Shown here piece by piece: positions 1 through 7,964 of a DNA stretch of 64,000 nucleotides; positions within the stretch are counted from its first letter, which is position 1, and each line of letters begins with the position of its first letter. This DNA is from an uncultured Clostridia bacterium (GTDB taxonomy: Bacteria > Bacillota > Clostridia > Oscillospirales > Acutalibacteraceae), in assembly GCA_938034875.1 (NCBI GenBank), contig CALHND010000005.1, positions 186,001-250,000 on the forward strand, written 5' to 3'. Position numbers and translations under genes: made by a program. The notes below the pieces were generated by a model. It had not been told where the DNA came from. It was given only the letters and a program-made list of their open reading frames with translations, and did not search any database.

Positions 1-63
1 TTTCTGGACTAAAAATTGATTTTCTATTTATAGAATAAAGGTAATCGAATATTTCGTTATCTT

Positions 64-282
64 TTAGTATACTAGTAATTTCTGTGAACAATTCTCTTTT
101 GTTAAAAAAACTTCTTCTACAGAATCAGGGGTACTGTAAACTTGGGGATCATACTCATCTTCATGAAAACATGAACATAATACAAAACTTATAAATATCA
201 ATATTACAATAACAAATATAATTATTTTGCTTCTATGGGAGTGTTCTGTTGATACCAGGTTTGGCGTTTGGATAGTCATCAT
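64..282 (-). CDS. small membrane/lipoprotein-like protein next to an orphan RHS tip
   Basis: A 72-residue protein I do not recognise. A hydrophobic segment at about residues 19-36 ends in LCSC, which could be a transmembrane anchor or a poor lipobox. A short acidic tail follows. It overlaps the end of the orphan RHS tip by about 50 bp on the same strand. A small gene after an RHS tip is often the cognate immunity gene, but that is inference from position only. No strong RBS is visible, so the start is uncertain. Confidence 0.4.
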   Translation of the reverse strand: MMTIQTPNLVSTEHSHRSKIIIFVIVILIFISFVLCSCFHEDEYDPQVYSTPDSVEEVFLTKENCSQKLLVY

Positions 283-587
283 AATAGAAATCTATTCCTT
301 TCTTTATTGCGATATGGTCTTTCTCTGAATCTCCATAATATATTGAAGCATCTCGCACTTCTTCCGAAAAAATGTTTTTTAATCCTTTCGAAGGAACTCC
401 TCCACCCCAGTACAATGTAACATCGCCAATACCCATTGCGCTACCTAAATATCCATAGGTAATATTGCCGGCCGCTTCGAGGTGTAATTTTCTTCAGATA
501 CTACACAATCACAGCTAAGGCTGATAATCTGACGCTTTGTTACCTTGTTTAAATTATTATCATTTTAACATATTTTGGTATTTTCTG
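233..587 (-). pseudogene. orphan RHS C-terminal tip fused to a broken RHS core fragment
   Basis: Read on the minus strand, 587-480 encodes the same RHS core fragment as the main RHS gene, including the same in-frame TAA (565-567). It then loses one base relative to that copy (TACACCT-CG against TACACCTACG), which shifts the frame. In the shifted frame the RHS-like AAGNIT leads into a different 67-residue tail containing LYWGGGVPSKG and YYDDYPNAKPG. This is the usual form of a displaced RHS/CDI toxin tip: a short piece of core for homologous recombination plus an alternative C-terminus. There is no credible start codon, so it is probably silent. Confidence 0.6.
480..587. repeat. direct repeat copy A (RHS core fragment)
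   Basis: 108 bp identical, by eye, to 3685-3792 at a constant offset of 3205 bp. Similarity continues for about 22 bp on the low-coordinate side with substitutions and one indel. Both copies carry the same in-frame stop. Confidence 0.9.
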
Positions 588-596
588 CAAGATAAA

Positions 597-633
597 AAAG
601 AACGGTTGGTTTTTAATCCAACCGTTCTTTTTT
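597..633. terminator. bidirectional intrinsic terminator
   Basis: An 11-bp perfect stem (AGAACGGTTGG/CCAACCGTTCT) with an 8-base loop has T-runs on both strands. It lies downstream of the minus-strand membrane gene at 729. Confidence 0.8.
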
Positions 634-728
634 CAAATTGTTACAAAGGAGACTCATTCCCTGTCTCCCATTCGTTTTGATATCCACATCATTCGTAAAC
701 GCAATTTATTTGTTTCTCAAAGCATAAT

Positions 729-2060
729 TTATTTATTCGTTGTTTTAGGAACAATTTCAATATAATCAACAAAAAACAAATATTTATTATTATTCACCTT
801 AAGCTCTCTAACACGATATGCATCAGCATCTGCAATTTCACTTTGCGTTAAAACAAATCCTAAATAATATTCGCTTACTGGGCTTTTTAAACAATAATAC
901 TCCCCTAAATCAAGGTCTTCCTCTATCGAAAGAATGTCAACAGTTTGACTATTGTCACTGAATACAATTTCAACCAGATGAATACAATTATTTTCAACTA
1001 TCAATCCAAGTGAATCCACAAAAATCTCATCTTTGTACAAATTAAAATAATCTAATATTATAGCATCTTCATAATGCAGAGTTACTGCACGACTTAATTT
1101 TTTTTCAAAATCACTGATGTCACTATCATTTTTTACATTCAAAAAGCAACCTACCACTGAAAAAACAACAACTATAACAATGCCAATTCTTTTTACCAAT
1201 TTACTTTTTTTTATTCTTTTTTCAGTTTTATTATCATATATTTGAAAATTTGTATCTGGAAGAACTTCTACATCAAATAAGGAAACCGGCTGTTCCTGTT
1301 CTATTGCCATAAGATATTTTTTAGAAAGGGTTGCATAGTCCATCCGAGGCGCAATGGAGATAATATTTTCAAAAAAGCTTTTTGCCTCCTTAAAATCTCC
1401 ATTTTCATAACAAGCTATTGCATAAAAAAAATCATTTTGCAGTTTTCGCAGTTTTATATACCACACATTAGGTTTAAGTCCCAAATTTCTTTCCTTGCAT
1501 ACAATTTTACACGCTTCGTAATTTTTATCCAAAAAATACCTATAATAGCTCCATACAGAATTAGATGAACTCAGGAAAGATTTTGATGGATAGTTTTCTT
1601 TATATTCATCATATTTTTTTAATAGAATTTGCAGTTTTTCAAAATCTCTTAATTCAAAATATATTAGAGCTAAAATACCTAAATATGAATACTTGCCCAT
1701 TATTGAACTCTTTTTTTTTCGCATTTGAGTAGTTGCAATATTAACAGTTGTTTGATAATCACCCGTGCACATGGCAGCATTAATACGATAATCTAATGGC
1801 GGTATAAAAAATTTTCCTTTTATTAGTTCCTGAAATCCTATTGCATCGAGCTTTACAAACAAAACAGACGCTATTGTTTTATTAGCAACTATTCTTATAA
1901 GAAGTTTTACAGGAAAATAGAGTGCTGTACAAAACAATATAGACCAAACATTAGGATAAACAAATATACACGGAATAACTATGGCTATATAACATATTAA
2001 AATAAGAATACATTTGAAATAATATTGGCGCAATATGGCTTTTTGTGATGATGATTTCAT
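729..2060 (-). CDS. membrane protein with TPR-like middle, candidate RHS immunity protein
   Basis: 443 residues, family not recognised. Two hydrophobic segments lie at about 17-60. A helical, TPR-like region (about 85-250) has repeats of the type ALIYFELRDFEKL and ACYENGDFKEAKSFFE. A third membrane segment is at about 288-306, followed by a mixed alpha/beta tail. An RBS (AGGAG) sits just before the ATG at 2060. It starts 129 bp after the RHS gene on the same strand, with a hairpin between. Position suggests an immunity or tip-associated protein, but it is large for that and may be an unrelated regulator. Confidence 0.65.
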   Translation of the reverse strand: MKSSSQKAILRQYYFKCILILICYIAIVIPCIFVYPNVWSILFCTALYFPVKLLIRIVANKTIASVLFVKLDAIGFQELIKGKFFIPPLDYRINAAMCTGDYQTTVNIATTQMRKKKSSIMGKYSYLGILALIYFELRDFEKLQILLKKYDEYKENYPSKSFLSSSNSVWSYYRYFLDKNYEACKIVCKERNLGLKPNVWYIKLRKLQNDFFYAIACYENGDFKEAKSFFENIISIAPRMDYATLSKKYLMAIEQEQPVSLFDVEVLPDTNFQIYDNKTEKRIKKSKLVKRIGIVIVVVFSVVGCFLNVKNDSDISDFEKKLSRAVTLHYEDAIILDYFNLYKDEIFVDSLGLIVENNCIHLVEIVFSDNSQTVDILSIEEDLDLGEYYCLKSPVSEYYLGFVLTQSEIADADAYRVRELKVNNNKYLFFVDYIEIVPKTTNK

Positions 2061-2096
2061 TATGAATCTCCTATCAAAACGAATAAATATTTATGT

Positions 2097-2131
2097 ACAC
2101 ATCCCATCAACAAGAGAGTGATGGGATGTGT
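2097..2131. terminator. stem-loop between RHS gene and the 443-residue gene
   Basis: A 13-bp stem (ACACATCCCATCA/TGATGGGATGTGT) has a 9-base loop. There is no real T-run on the minus strand, so it may attenuate or protect rather than fully terminate RHS transcription. Confidence 0.5.
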
Positions 2132-2188
2132 TTTACAATTTAATTTTCACGATTGAAATCTATACCGTAAACAACTGGACAAATTTAT

Positions 2189-3571
2189 CTATCCAGCGGT
2201 TGCGGTTGCACCAGTACTTGTTATCCAATTCCAAAAACTTGATGCCCAAGCGGAAATTTGATTACCCACGGTTGTGAGAGATTGCCCCGCATTCGCCCAT
2301 GCTGTTGCTGCAGCTCCAATAGCAATAGGGTCATTCCAAGCTCCCATTCCGCAAGTTGCAATAGTTTCAGCCACTGCTACTCCTGCAACTGCTGAAAGTC
2401 CTACAGCAATTCCTAAATTTAAGAATATACTGCCCCAATCGGTAGACTCTTCTTTTCCAGGAACAGTGCCTGTCTCAGATTTAGAACCCTTGTTTTGATT
2501 ATTTTTATTATTCCAAGAAGTCATCTCAACACTCGTTGACACTGAATTACCAAAGTTATCCGATGTATTAATGGTATAACCAACAGACAAAGACGAGCCA
2601 GGAACCCCAGAAATATATACTGCCACTGTAGAATATCCATCAATATCAGCAGAGTATTCTATTTTAATTCCATCATCACTAACCGACATACTTCCATTCG
2701 ACATATCAAATGAAATGCTACCCAGAATATCTATTTGATCAGAAACCACTGCAGATATTTCAGCATTTCCTAGTCCACTGCTCGCCTGTACAGAAAAACT
2801 TCCCTTACCATTCATTCCTATCAGGAACGAGAAACTCATCCCATTAGAAACACTGAAAATATTTTTAAAACTCATAAGTTGATCTAATGTACTTGCTAAC
2901 AAATTGGTTGCAATTTTCAAATCATTTGGAGATTCAATATTACCCAAAATTTTATATAAAGAGTCAAAATCAACCGATCCTCTCTCCTCAGCCGCCAACC
3001 CAAACGGGTCAACATAGGAAACGGGGTTGCCGTTGACGTAGGAATAACGGTTAAGCGATGTGGAATTGGATATTTCACCGTGAAGAATATCGGCATTGAT
3101 GAAACGGCGCATTACAGGACTGTAGTAACGAGCTCGCATATAATACAAGCCGTTTTTATCGGTAATTACACCGTCACGACCGTTGTAACCGAAGATTACG
3201 AAGCTATTACCTGTTCTGGAAATAAGCTTACCATAGGTATCATACTTAAAGGTATCGGTAATGTTGCCGTTGATATCGGTTATAGCTACTGTACTGCCTC
3301 TATAATCGAAATGGTAGGTCTTAAAACAACCTTCCTTTTCTTCGCCAATAAGACCGTGACCGTAAACATACTTGGTTGTAATATCATTTGTAGTCTTTTG
3401 TAACAACTGACTTAACTTACAGTTGGTATTATAGGTATAAGTAGTATCAGCATCAGAGCAAAGATTGCGGATTCGTACATCCTCTGCATTATAAGTATAT
3501 GTGTGGCCATCTGCTTTGATTAATCGATTTGCAGAATCATACTCGTATTCAGAGTAACCATTGGACAACAT
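2189..3571 (-). CDS. RHS-repeat protein, C-terminal part with variable toxin-like tip
   Basis: 460 residues from the first ATG. Residues 1-140 hold YD repeats (YEYDSANRL, TYTYNAED). The RHS-associated core follows (GLYYMRARYYSP, RRFINAD, LNRYSYVNGNP) and ends at VDPFGL near residue 190. In intact RHS proteins this motif marks the boundary between the conserved cage and the variable toxin tip. The tip here (about 268 residues) has a glycine/serine-rich beta-like region and then two small-residue hydrophobic stretches (about 380-460). I recognise no nuclease or deaminase motif. The N-terminus is missing because of a stop at 3770, so this is a truncated gene. Expression from the internal ATG is possible but unproven. 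Confidence 0.7.
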   Translation of the reverse strand: MLSNGYSEYEYDSANRLIKADGHTYTYNAEDVRIRNLCSDADTTYTYNTNCKLSQLLQKTTNDITTKYVYGHGLIGEEKEGCFKTYHFDYRGSTVAITDINGNITDTFKYDTYGKLISRTGNSFVIFGYNGRDGVITDKNGLYYMRARYYSPVMRRFINADILHGEISNSTSLNRYSYVNGNPVSYVDPFGLAAEERGSVDFDSLYKILGNIESPNDLKIATNLLASTLDQLMSFKNIFSVSNGMSFSFLIGMNGKGSFSVQASSGLGNAEISAVVSDQIDILGSISFDMSNGSMSVSDDGIKIEYSADIDGYSTVAVYISGVPGSSLSVGYTINTSDNFGNSVSTSVEMTSWNNKNNQNKGSKSETGTVPGKEESTDWGSIFLNLGIAVGLSAVAGVAVAETIATCGMGAWNDPIAIGAAATAWANAGQSLTTVGNQISAWASSFWNWITSTGATATAG

Positions 3572-3973
3572 ATTGCCATCTGAATCGTAAGATACGGTCT
3601 TGCCGTTAAACCGTATGAGTTTGTTATAGAAATCATAGCCAAAACGGTCATTAGGTGCATCGGTAATATTACCTGCGGCATCGTAGGTGTAATTTTCTTC
3701 AGATACTACACAATCACAGCTAAGGCTGATAATCTGACGCTTTGTTACCTTGTTTAAATTATTATCATTTTAACATATTTTGGTATTTTCTGTAAAGTGT
3801 TTTTCCTCGACAATTCTCGACAATAGGTCGTAAGCATACTCAAAGCCCGTAATCACGACACCACCCGATGTTTTTTCCACCGTAGAGGTAATTCGCTGTT
3901 TATTATCATAAACTGTAGTTGTAACACTACCGTCAGGCTTGGTTGCCCCTACTACCCTGTTATTTTCATCTTT
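3572..3973 (-). pseudogene. upstream RHS repeat remnant with in-frame stop
   Basis: The reading frame of the RHS gene continues upstream through typical RHS text (NYTYDAAGNITDAP, DRFGYDFYNKLIRFNGK). It meets TAA at 3770-3772, resumes in the same frame (FTENTKIC before the stop, VVGATKPDGSVTTTVYDN further up) and ends at TGA 3974-3976. An RHS gene therefore once covered this stretch, then suffered a nonsense mutation and loss of its 5' part. Confidence 0.75.
3685..3792. repeat. direct repeat copy B (RHS core fragment)
   Basis: Partner of 480-587. It lies inside the main RHS reading frame and contains the stop codon at 3770-3772. Confidence 0.9.
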
Positions 3974-4107
3974 TCAGAAAAGCTGAACTGCTTAATTTCT
4001 CAACTTCATCGACTTGCACAACTTTTCTCAAAAAGCAGTAAAACATTTGCAACAGTTATCTTAGATAAAGCAAATAATGAAAAGTGAAAAGCAGTAGGCA
4101 TAAAAAC

Positions 4108-4230
4108 CTACTTCTTTTTATTTGGCAGAGACGGAGAGTCTGATACAAAATGCACAAGGTATTCATGCTTGCGTTTGATAAGTAAACACCCTCGGAATTT
4201 TCTATTTGTTCCGCGTGCAAGGGTGAACAT
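4108..4230 (-). CDS. possible 40-residue ORF in decayed region
   Basis: An unrecognised 40-codon frame starts MFTLARGTNRKFRG and ends SDSPSLPNKKK, rich in basic residues. A hairpin (AGTAGG/CCTACT, about 4093-4112) overlaps its end. It may be a remnant of a lost gene. The rest of 3977-4458 shows nothing coding that I can support. Confidence 0.2.
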   Translation of the reverse strand: MFTLARGTNRKFRGCLLIKRKHEYLVHFVSDSPSLPNKKK

Positions 4231-4458
4231 TTCTTATTGACGATGATAAATGGTTTCTGTGATTCGGGTGTTCCTGTGAAACAAATGCTCGAACATTATT
4301 TTGCCGTTACGCCTGTCACCGTATGAGCCCGTGAAAACGGACTTTCTCTCTACATAATATATGGTTAAAGAATTATTTTTTAATTTATATGAAAACTATT
4401 GACATTCATACCAATGTGTGCCATTGTAAATTTATGTATTTAAAAGGCGAAAGTTCTT

Positions 4459-4998
4459 ATGGTTCCCTATTTTCCGCGCACTATCGCAGATAGAAGGAAA
4501 AAAAGCCCTTCCGAATTCTTATTAGATGTTTTTTATGTTACAAAAGGGCTTATGTTATTACAGGTTAAAGAAATAACCGGCATTGGAACCCCATTAATAC
4601 AAAACCGGGCAACCAGAGGCTGGATACGAAAACCTATTGAAAAAGGTATTCCGTCGACCATCTGGCAAAGATTATGCTTTTCGATATGTTGCGGGGAGTT
4701 TTACAAATTAAAAATATAGCCTGTATTATACCTATATCAACGGACAGACAAATGACAGGGACGATGACATAATTCTCGAATTGCAGCTGTATGTTTACAT
4801 ATACGAAATACTTCACAGCGTGGATATAAAACGATTCTGTCTGGTGGAAAATTAGAGGCTATTATTAAACAAGCCGTTAAAAGCTATAAACAACCATACA
4901 ATGGTGCTTTTAAGAAATTGGTGTCTGGCTTACCCATTATTTTAATTTATTATGCTTCTGCTATTAAAAAAGCAAAAGCTGATAGAATGTTAAACTAG
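4459..4998 (+). pseudogene. DUF1836 family protein, frameshifted
   Basis: Three frames in succession spell one DUF1836-like protein. The first reads VTKGLMLLQVKEITGI and RATRGWIRKPI. The next frame reads YSVDHLAKIMLFDMLRGVLQ then IKNIACI. The third reads YTYINGQTNDRDDD, and a further shift gives KQAVKSYKQPYNGAFKKLV then PIILIYYASAIKK. This order (MerR-like HTH, MLRGVLQLEDI helix, YINGxxxDxxDD, C-terminal YYASA) matches that family. At least two frameshifts make it non-functional. The true 5' end is unclear. Confidence 0.75.
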
Positions 4999-5028
4999 AG
5001 AAATATTTATGAAGGGAGGTAGAGCTAT

Positions 5029-5682
5029 ATGTTGGAATGGTGGAACAGTCTTACGCTATTTGGTCAGATTTATGCAGCAATCGCTATACCTGCAACCATT
5101 ATTTTAGTGCTTCAGTCCCTTTTGTTGTTTTTAGATTTAGGCTTTGACCATGACGCGGACTTTAGCGGAGGAGATCACGACGTTGGTGAGGGAGATCATG
5201 GTTTTGACGGTGACGACGGTCTTTCCCTATTTACTATAAGGGGAATAGTGGCATTTTTCTCAATAGGTGGATGGACAGGACTTGCTTGTGAAATGGCTGG
5301 ATCAGGTGCAATTTTATCCATACTGATTGCTTTTGGTGCAGGAACTATAGCATTAGTCGGCATTGCTGTTTTGTTTAAGTATTCCTTAAAGCTTCAGAGT
5401 CAGGGCAATTTGGATATTCATAATGCTTTAGATAAAGTGGGAAAGGTATATATTCCTATACCCGGTAACAGAAACGGAATGGGCAAAATATCCGTTATGT
5501 TTCAGGCAAAATACACGGAACTTGACGCTGTTACCGAAGACAAGCAAAGCTTAAAAACTGGTGAGATGGCAAAAATAACAGCCTTAATTGACGAACAGAC
5601 TGTTTTGGTTACCCGCAAAATTTCTAACAAAGAAGATTCCCGTAAGACATCATTAAATGAAATTGGAGGTATCTCAAAATGA
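5029..5682 (+). CDS. NfeD/YuaF-like membrane protein, flotillin partner
   Basis: 217 residues. Three membrane segments (about 10-36, 66-88, 92-117) are followed by a soluble beta-rich domain (about 125-200) of the OB-fold NfeD type. An unusual acidic His/Asp/Gly-rich loop (DHDADFSGGDHD, about 39-62) lies between the first two segments and could bind metal. A strong RBS (GGGAGG) precedes the ATG. The stop overlaps the flotillin start by 4 bp (ATGA), indicating translational coupling. In Bacillus the YuaF-YuaG pair organises membrane microdomains; here the role is inferred from family and pairing. Confidence 0.8.
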   Translation: MLEWWNSLTLFGQIYAAIAIPATIILVLQSLLLFLDLGFDHDADFSGGDHDVGEGDHGFDGDDGLSLFTIRGIVAFFSIGGWTGLACEMAGSGAILSILIAFGAGTIALVGIAVLFKYSLKLQSQGNLDIHNALDKVGKVYIPIPGNRNGMGKISVMFQAKYTELDAVTEDKQSLKTGEMAKITALIDEQTVLVTRKISNKEDSRKTSLNEIGGISK

Positions 5683-7091
5683 ACCCAGTAATTATCGTGT
5701 TAATATCCGTGGCGGCGGTTTTAATCTTTACAACCTTTGTAGTAATTCTATCAAGGTACCGTAAATGTCCATCCGACAAAATTTTGGTGGTTTACGGAAA
5801 AATAGGCACCAATAAGGACGGTACATACAGAAGTGCAAAATGTATTCACGGCGGTGCGGCCTTTATAGTACCTGTGCTTCAATCCTATGAATACATGGAT
5901 TTAACACCAATGTCCATATCCGTTGACTTAAAAAATGCCCTTTCAAAGCAAAATATCCGTATTGATGTCCCTTCAAGATTTACCGTTGGTATTTCGGTTG
6001 AGCAGGGAGTCATGCAAAATGCGGCAGAGCGCCTTTTGGGCTTAAAGCTTACGGAAATTCAGGAGCTGGCAAAGGATATTATCTTCGGTCAGCTAAGACT
6101 AATTATTGCGACAATGGATATTGAGGAAATCAATACCGACCGTGACAAGTTTTTGGCTGCCGTGTCTAATAACGTAGAGTCAGAGCTTAAGAAGATTGGT
6201 CTTCGCCTTATAAACGTTAACGTAACCGATATTACCGACGAATCGGGATATATCGTTGCGTTAGGTAAGGAAGCGGCGGCTAAGGCCATTAACGATGCAA
6301 AAATTTCTGTTGCAGAGGCTGACCGTCAGGGTGCTATTGGTGAAGCCAACGCTAAAAGAGACCAGAGAATTTCCGTATCCCTTGCCGATTCAGCAGCTAT
6401 ACAGGGTGAAAACGAAGCTAGGGCACTGGTCGCAGACTCAAACGCAACCTTGAATGAAAAGCAGGCCGAAGCCCTTCGTCGTTCAACCGCATCGGAAAAA
6501 ATTCAAGCCGCCAAAGCGTTGCTTGAAGCATATTCTGCAGAGCAGGAAGCGGAAAAGGCGCGTTTTGCTCGCGAACAGGCCACCTTGGAAGCCGATATTA
6601 TTGTTAAGGCCGAAATAGATAAGAGAAGAAAAGAAGTGGAGGCCGAAGCCGAAGCCGAACAGCTAAGACGCCGCGCAAGAGGTGAAGCCGATGCCATATT
6701 CGCAAAAATGGAAGCCGAAGCGCGTGGTTTACAGGAAATTATGACCAAGCAAGCACTCGGCCTTTCGAAAATTGTGGAAGCTGCAGGCGGAAATGCCAAC
6801 GATGCCGTTAAGCTTATGATCGCGGAGAAAATTGAAGATCTTGTTAAAACTCAGGTTGAAGCAATTAAGAATATCAAGATTGACAAGGTCACCGTTTGGG
6901 ATAGTATGGGCGGCAAGGATGGTACTCCGGCAACAGCAAACTTTCTGTCGGGTATGATGAAGTCAATTCCTCCGATGAACGAAATGTTCAATATGGCAGG
7001 AATGGAGCTTCCCGAATTCTTGGGAAAGAATAAAAACGAAATTACAGAAATGATAGAAAACGAGATAATTGCGGAAGCAAAACACGAATAA
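5679..7091 (+). CDS. floT: flotillin-like SPFH-domain protein
   Basis: 470 residues. An N-terminal membrane segment (about 3-25) is followed by an SPFH/band-7 domain (about 30-185). A long Ala/Glu coiled coil (about 190-370) contains the flotillin-type repeats EAEAEAEQLRRRARGEAD and KMEAEARG. A flexible Gly/Met-containing tail follows. This is the YuaG/FloT layout, close to the usual length of about 500. It likely scaffolds membrane domains with the upstream NfeD-like protein. It is followed by a strong hairpin terminator at 7161, so the pair forms a two-gene operon. Confidence 0.88.
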   Translation: MNPVIIVLISVAAVLIFTTFVVILSRYRKCPSDKILVVYGKIGTNKDGTYRSAKCIHGGAAFIVPVLQSYEYMDLTPMSISVDLKNALSKQNIRIDVPSRFTVGISVEQGVMQNAAERLLGLKLTEIQELAKDIIFGQLRLIIATMDIEEINTDRDKFLAAVSNNVESELKKIGLRLINVNVTDITDESGYIVALGKEAAAKAINDAKISVAEADRQGAIGEANAKRDQRISVSLADSAAIQGENEARALVADSNATLNEKQAEALRRSTASEKIQAAKALLEAYSAEQEAEKARFAREQATLEADIIVKAEIDKRRKEVEAEAEAEQLRRRARGEADAIFAKMEAEARGLQEIMTKQALGLSKIVEAAGGNANDAVKLMIAEKIEDLVKTQVEAIKNIKIDKVTVWDSMGGKDGTPATANFLSGMMKSIPPMNEMFNMAGMELPEFLGKNKNEITEMIENEIIAEAKHE

Positions 7092-7160
7092 ACAACATAG
7101 ATAAAAACAAAATTTGTCAGTTAAAGGCTGCATCTTAGCGGCTTTTAATTGCGGGAAAAT

Positions 7161-7206
7161 ACCGGCATAGTTTGATAGCTAATATCTAACATGCCGGTTT
7201 TTCTTG
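7161..7206 (+). terminator. terminator of the NfeD-flotillin operon
   Basis: A long stem (ACCGGCAT...ATGCCGGT, continued by GTTTGATA/TATCTAAC with one mismatch) is followed by TTTTTTCTTG. Confidence 0.85.
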
Positions 7207-7598
7207 TTTTGGAGTGAATGCAGAACCTGATGAATTATAATTTAAACACTTTTTAAACCATTTTTATACGTTGTACTCATTAGCTATACAAGAACTGACG
7301 CAGAGAAAATGATAGTATATTGGATATTTGGAGAAACTTAAGGCAAGCGGAGAAACCCAGCTTCTGACCGCTGACCCTAGGACTTTTTGAAATGCCACCG
7401 TTCACCACGATGGCAAAAATACAAGTCAAGAACGGAGCAGAAATTTAGGTTGGATTTTAAGACCCAACCTCTTTTTTGCCCCTTTGCAATCTATAATTTG
7501 CAAAGATGTACACCACTCCAAAAAAGTGATCATCCCTCCTGTAAATTGTAAATGAAAGAGGTATTGACGAATATATTGCATCGTGATATAGTGACAAT
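7207..7598. other. intergenic region without a supported gene
   Basis: No coding frame I can support. It contains a terminator-like hairpin at 7447-7477 (AGGTTGG/CCAACCT then T6). The stretch 7340-7440 reads as short broken coding-like pieces (LFEMPPFTTMAKIQVKNGAE) and may be debris of a lost gene. Confidence 0.4.
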
Positions 7599-7964
7599 GT
7601 GACACGTCGCACTAAAACGAGAGGCGATGTTTTAAATATCGAAAAACTGTTAAAATCATACATTCCTATGACAGAAACTGCTTATTATATATTACTTTCA
7701 CTTAGTAGTAAAAGGCACGGATATGGAGTCATCAAATTTGTTGAGGAACTAACAGAAAGCAGAATAAAGCTTGTATCTGGCACGGTTTAAAGTACGTTGA
7801 CGAAGATGCAAAAAGACGGAATCATCACTATTTATTCTGATGAACAGCGAAAAACAGTATATCAGATTACTTCAATTGGAAATCAACTAATTAAGGTTGA
7901 AATCGGCCGAATCAAAAAGCTTTATTCAGATACAGTTTCACAGGAGGAATATTTTAATGATTAG
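7599..7964 (+). pseudogene. PadR-family regulator interrupted by a stop codon
   Basis: Winged-helix text of the PadR family (MTETAYYILLSLSSKRHGYGV) runs to GTV. TAA follows at 7788-7790, then the same frame continues with STLTKMQKDGIITIYSDEQ and QITSIGNQLIK to a TAG at 7962-7964. The family normally has GTLY at this point, so one base change (TAT or TAC to TAA) explains the stop. It overlaps the DUF2812 start by 8 bp. The mutation is recent or strain-specific, or the base is a sequencing error. Confidence 0.8.

Noticed and set aside
4121..4145. tRNA 3'-end remnant or attachment site (GGCAGAGACGGAGAG, like 9317-9331)
   Set aside because: Only a short match to the serine tRNA 3' end, with no integrase and no second boundary.
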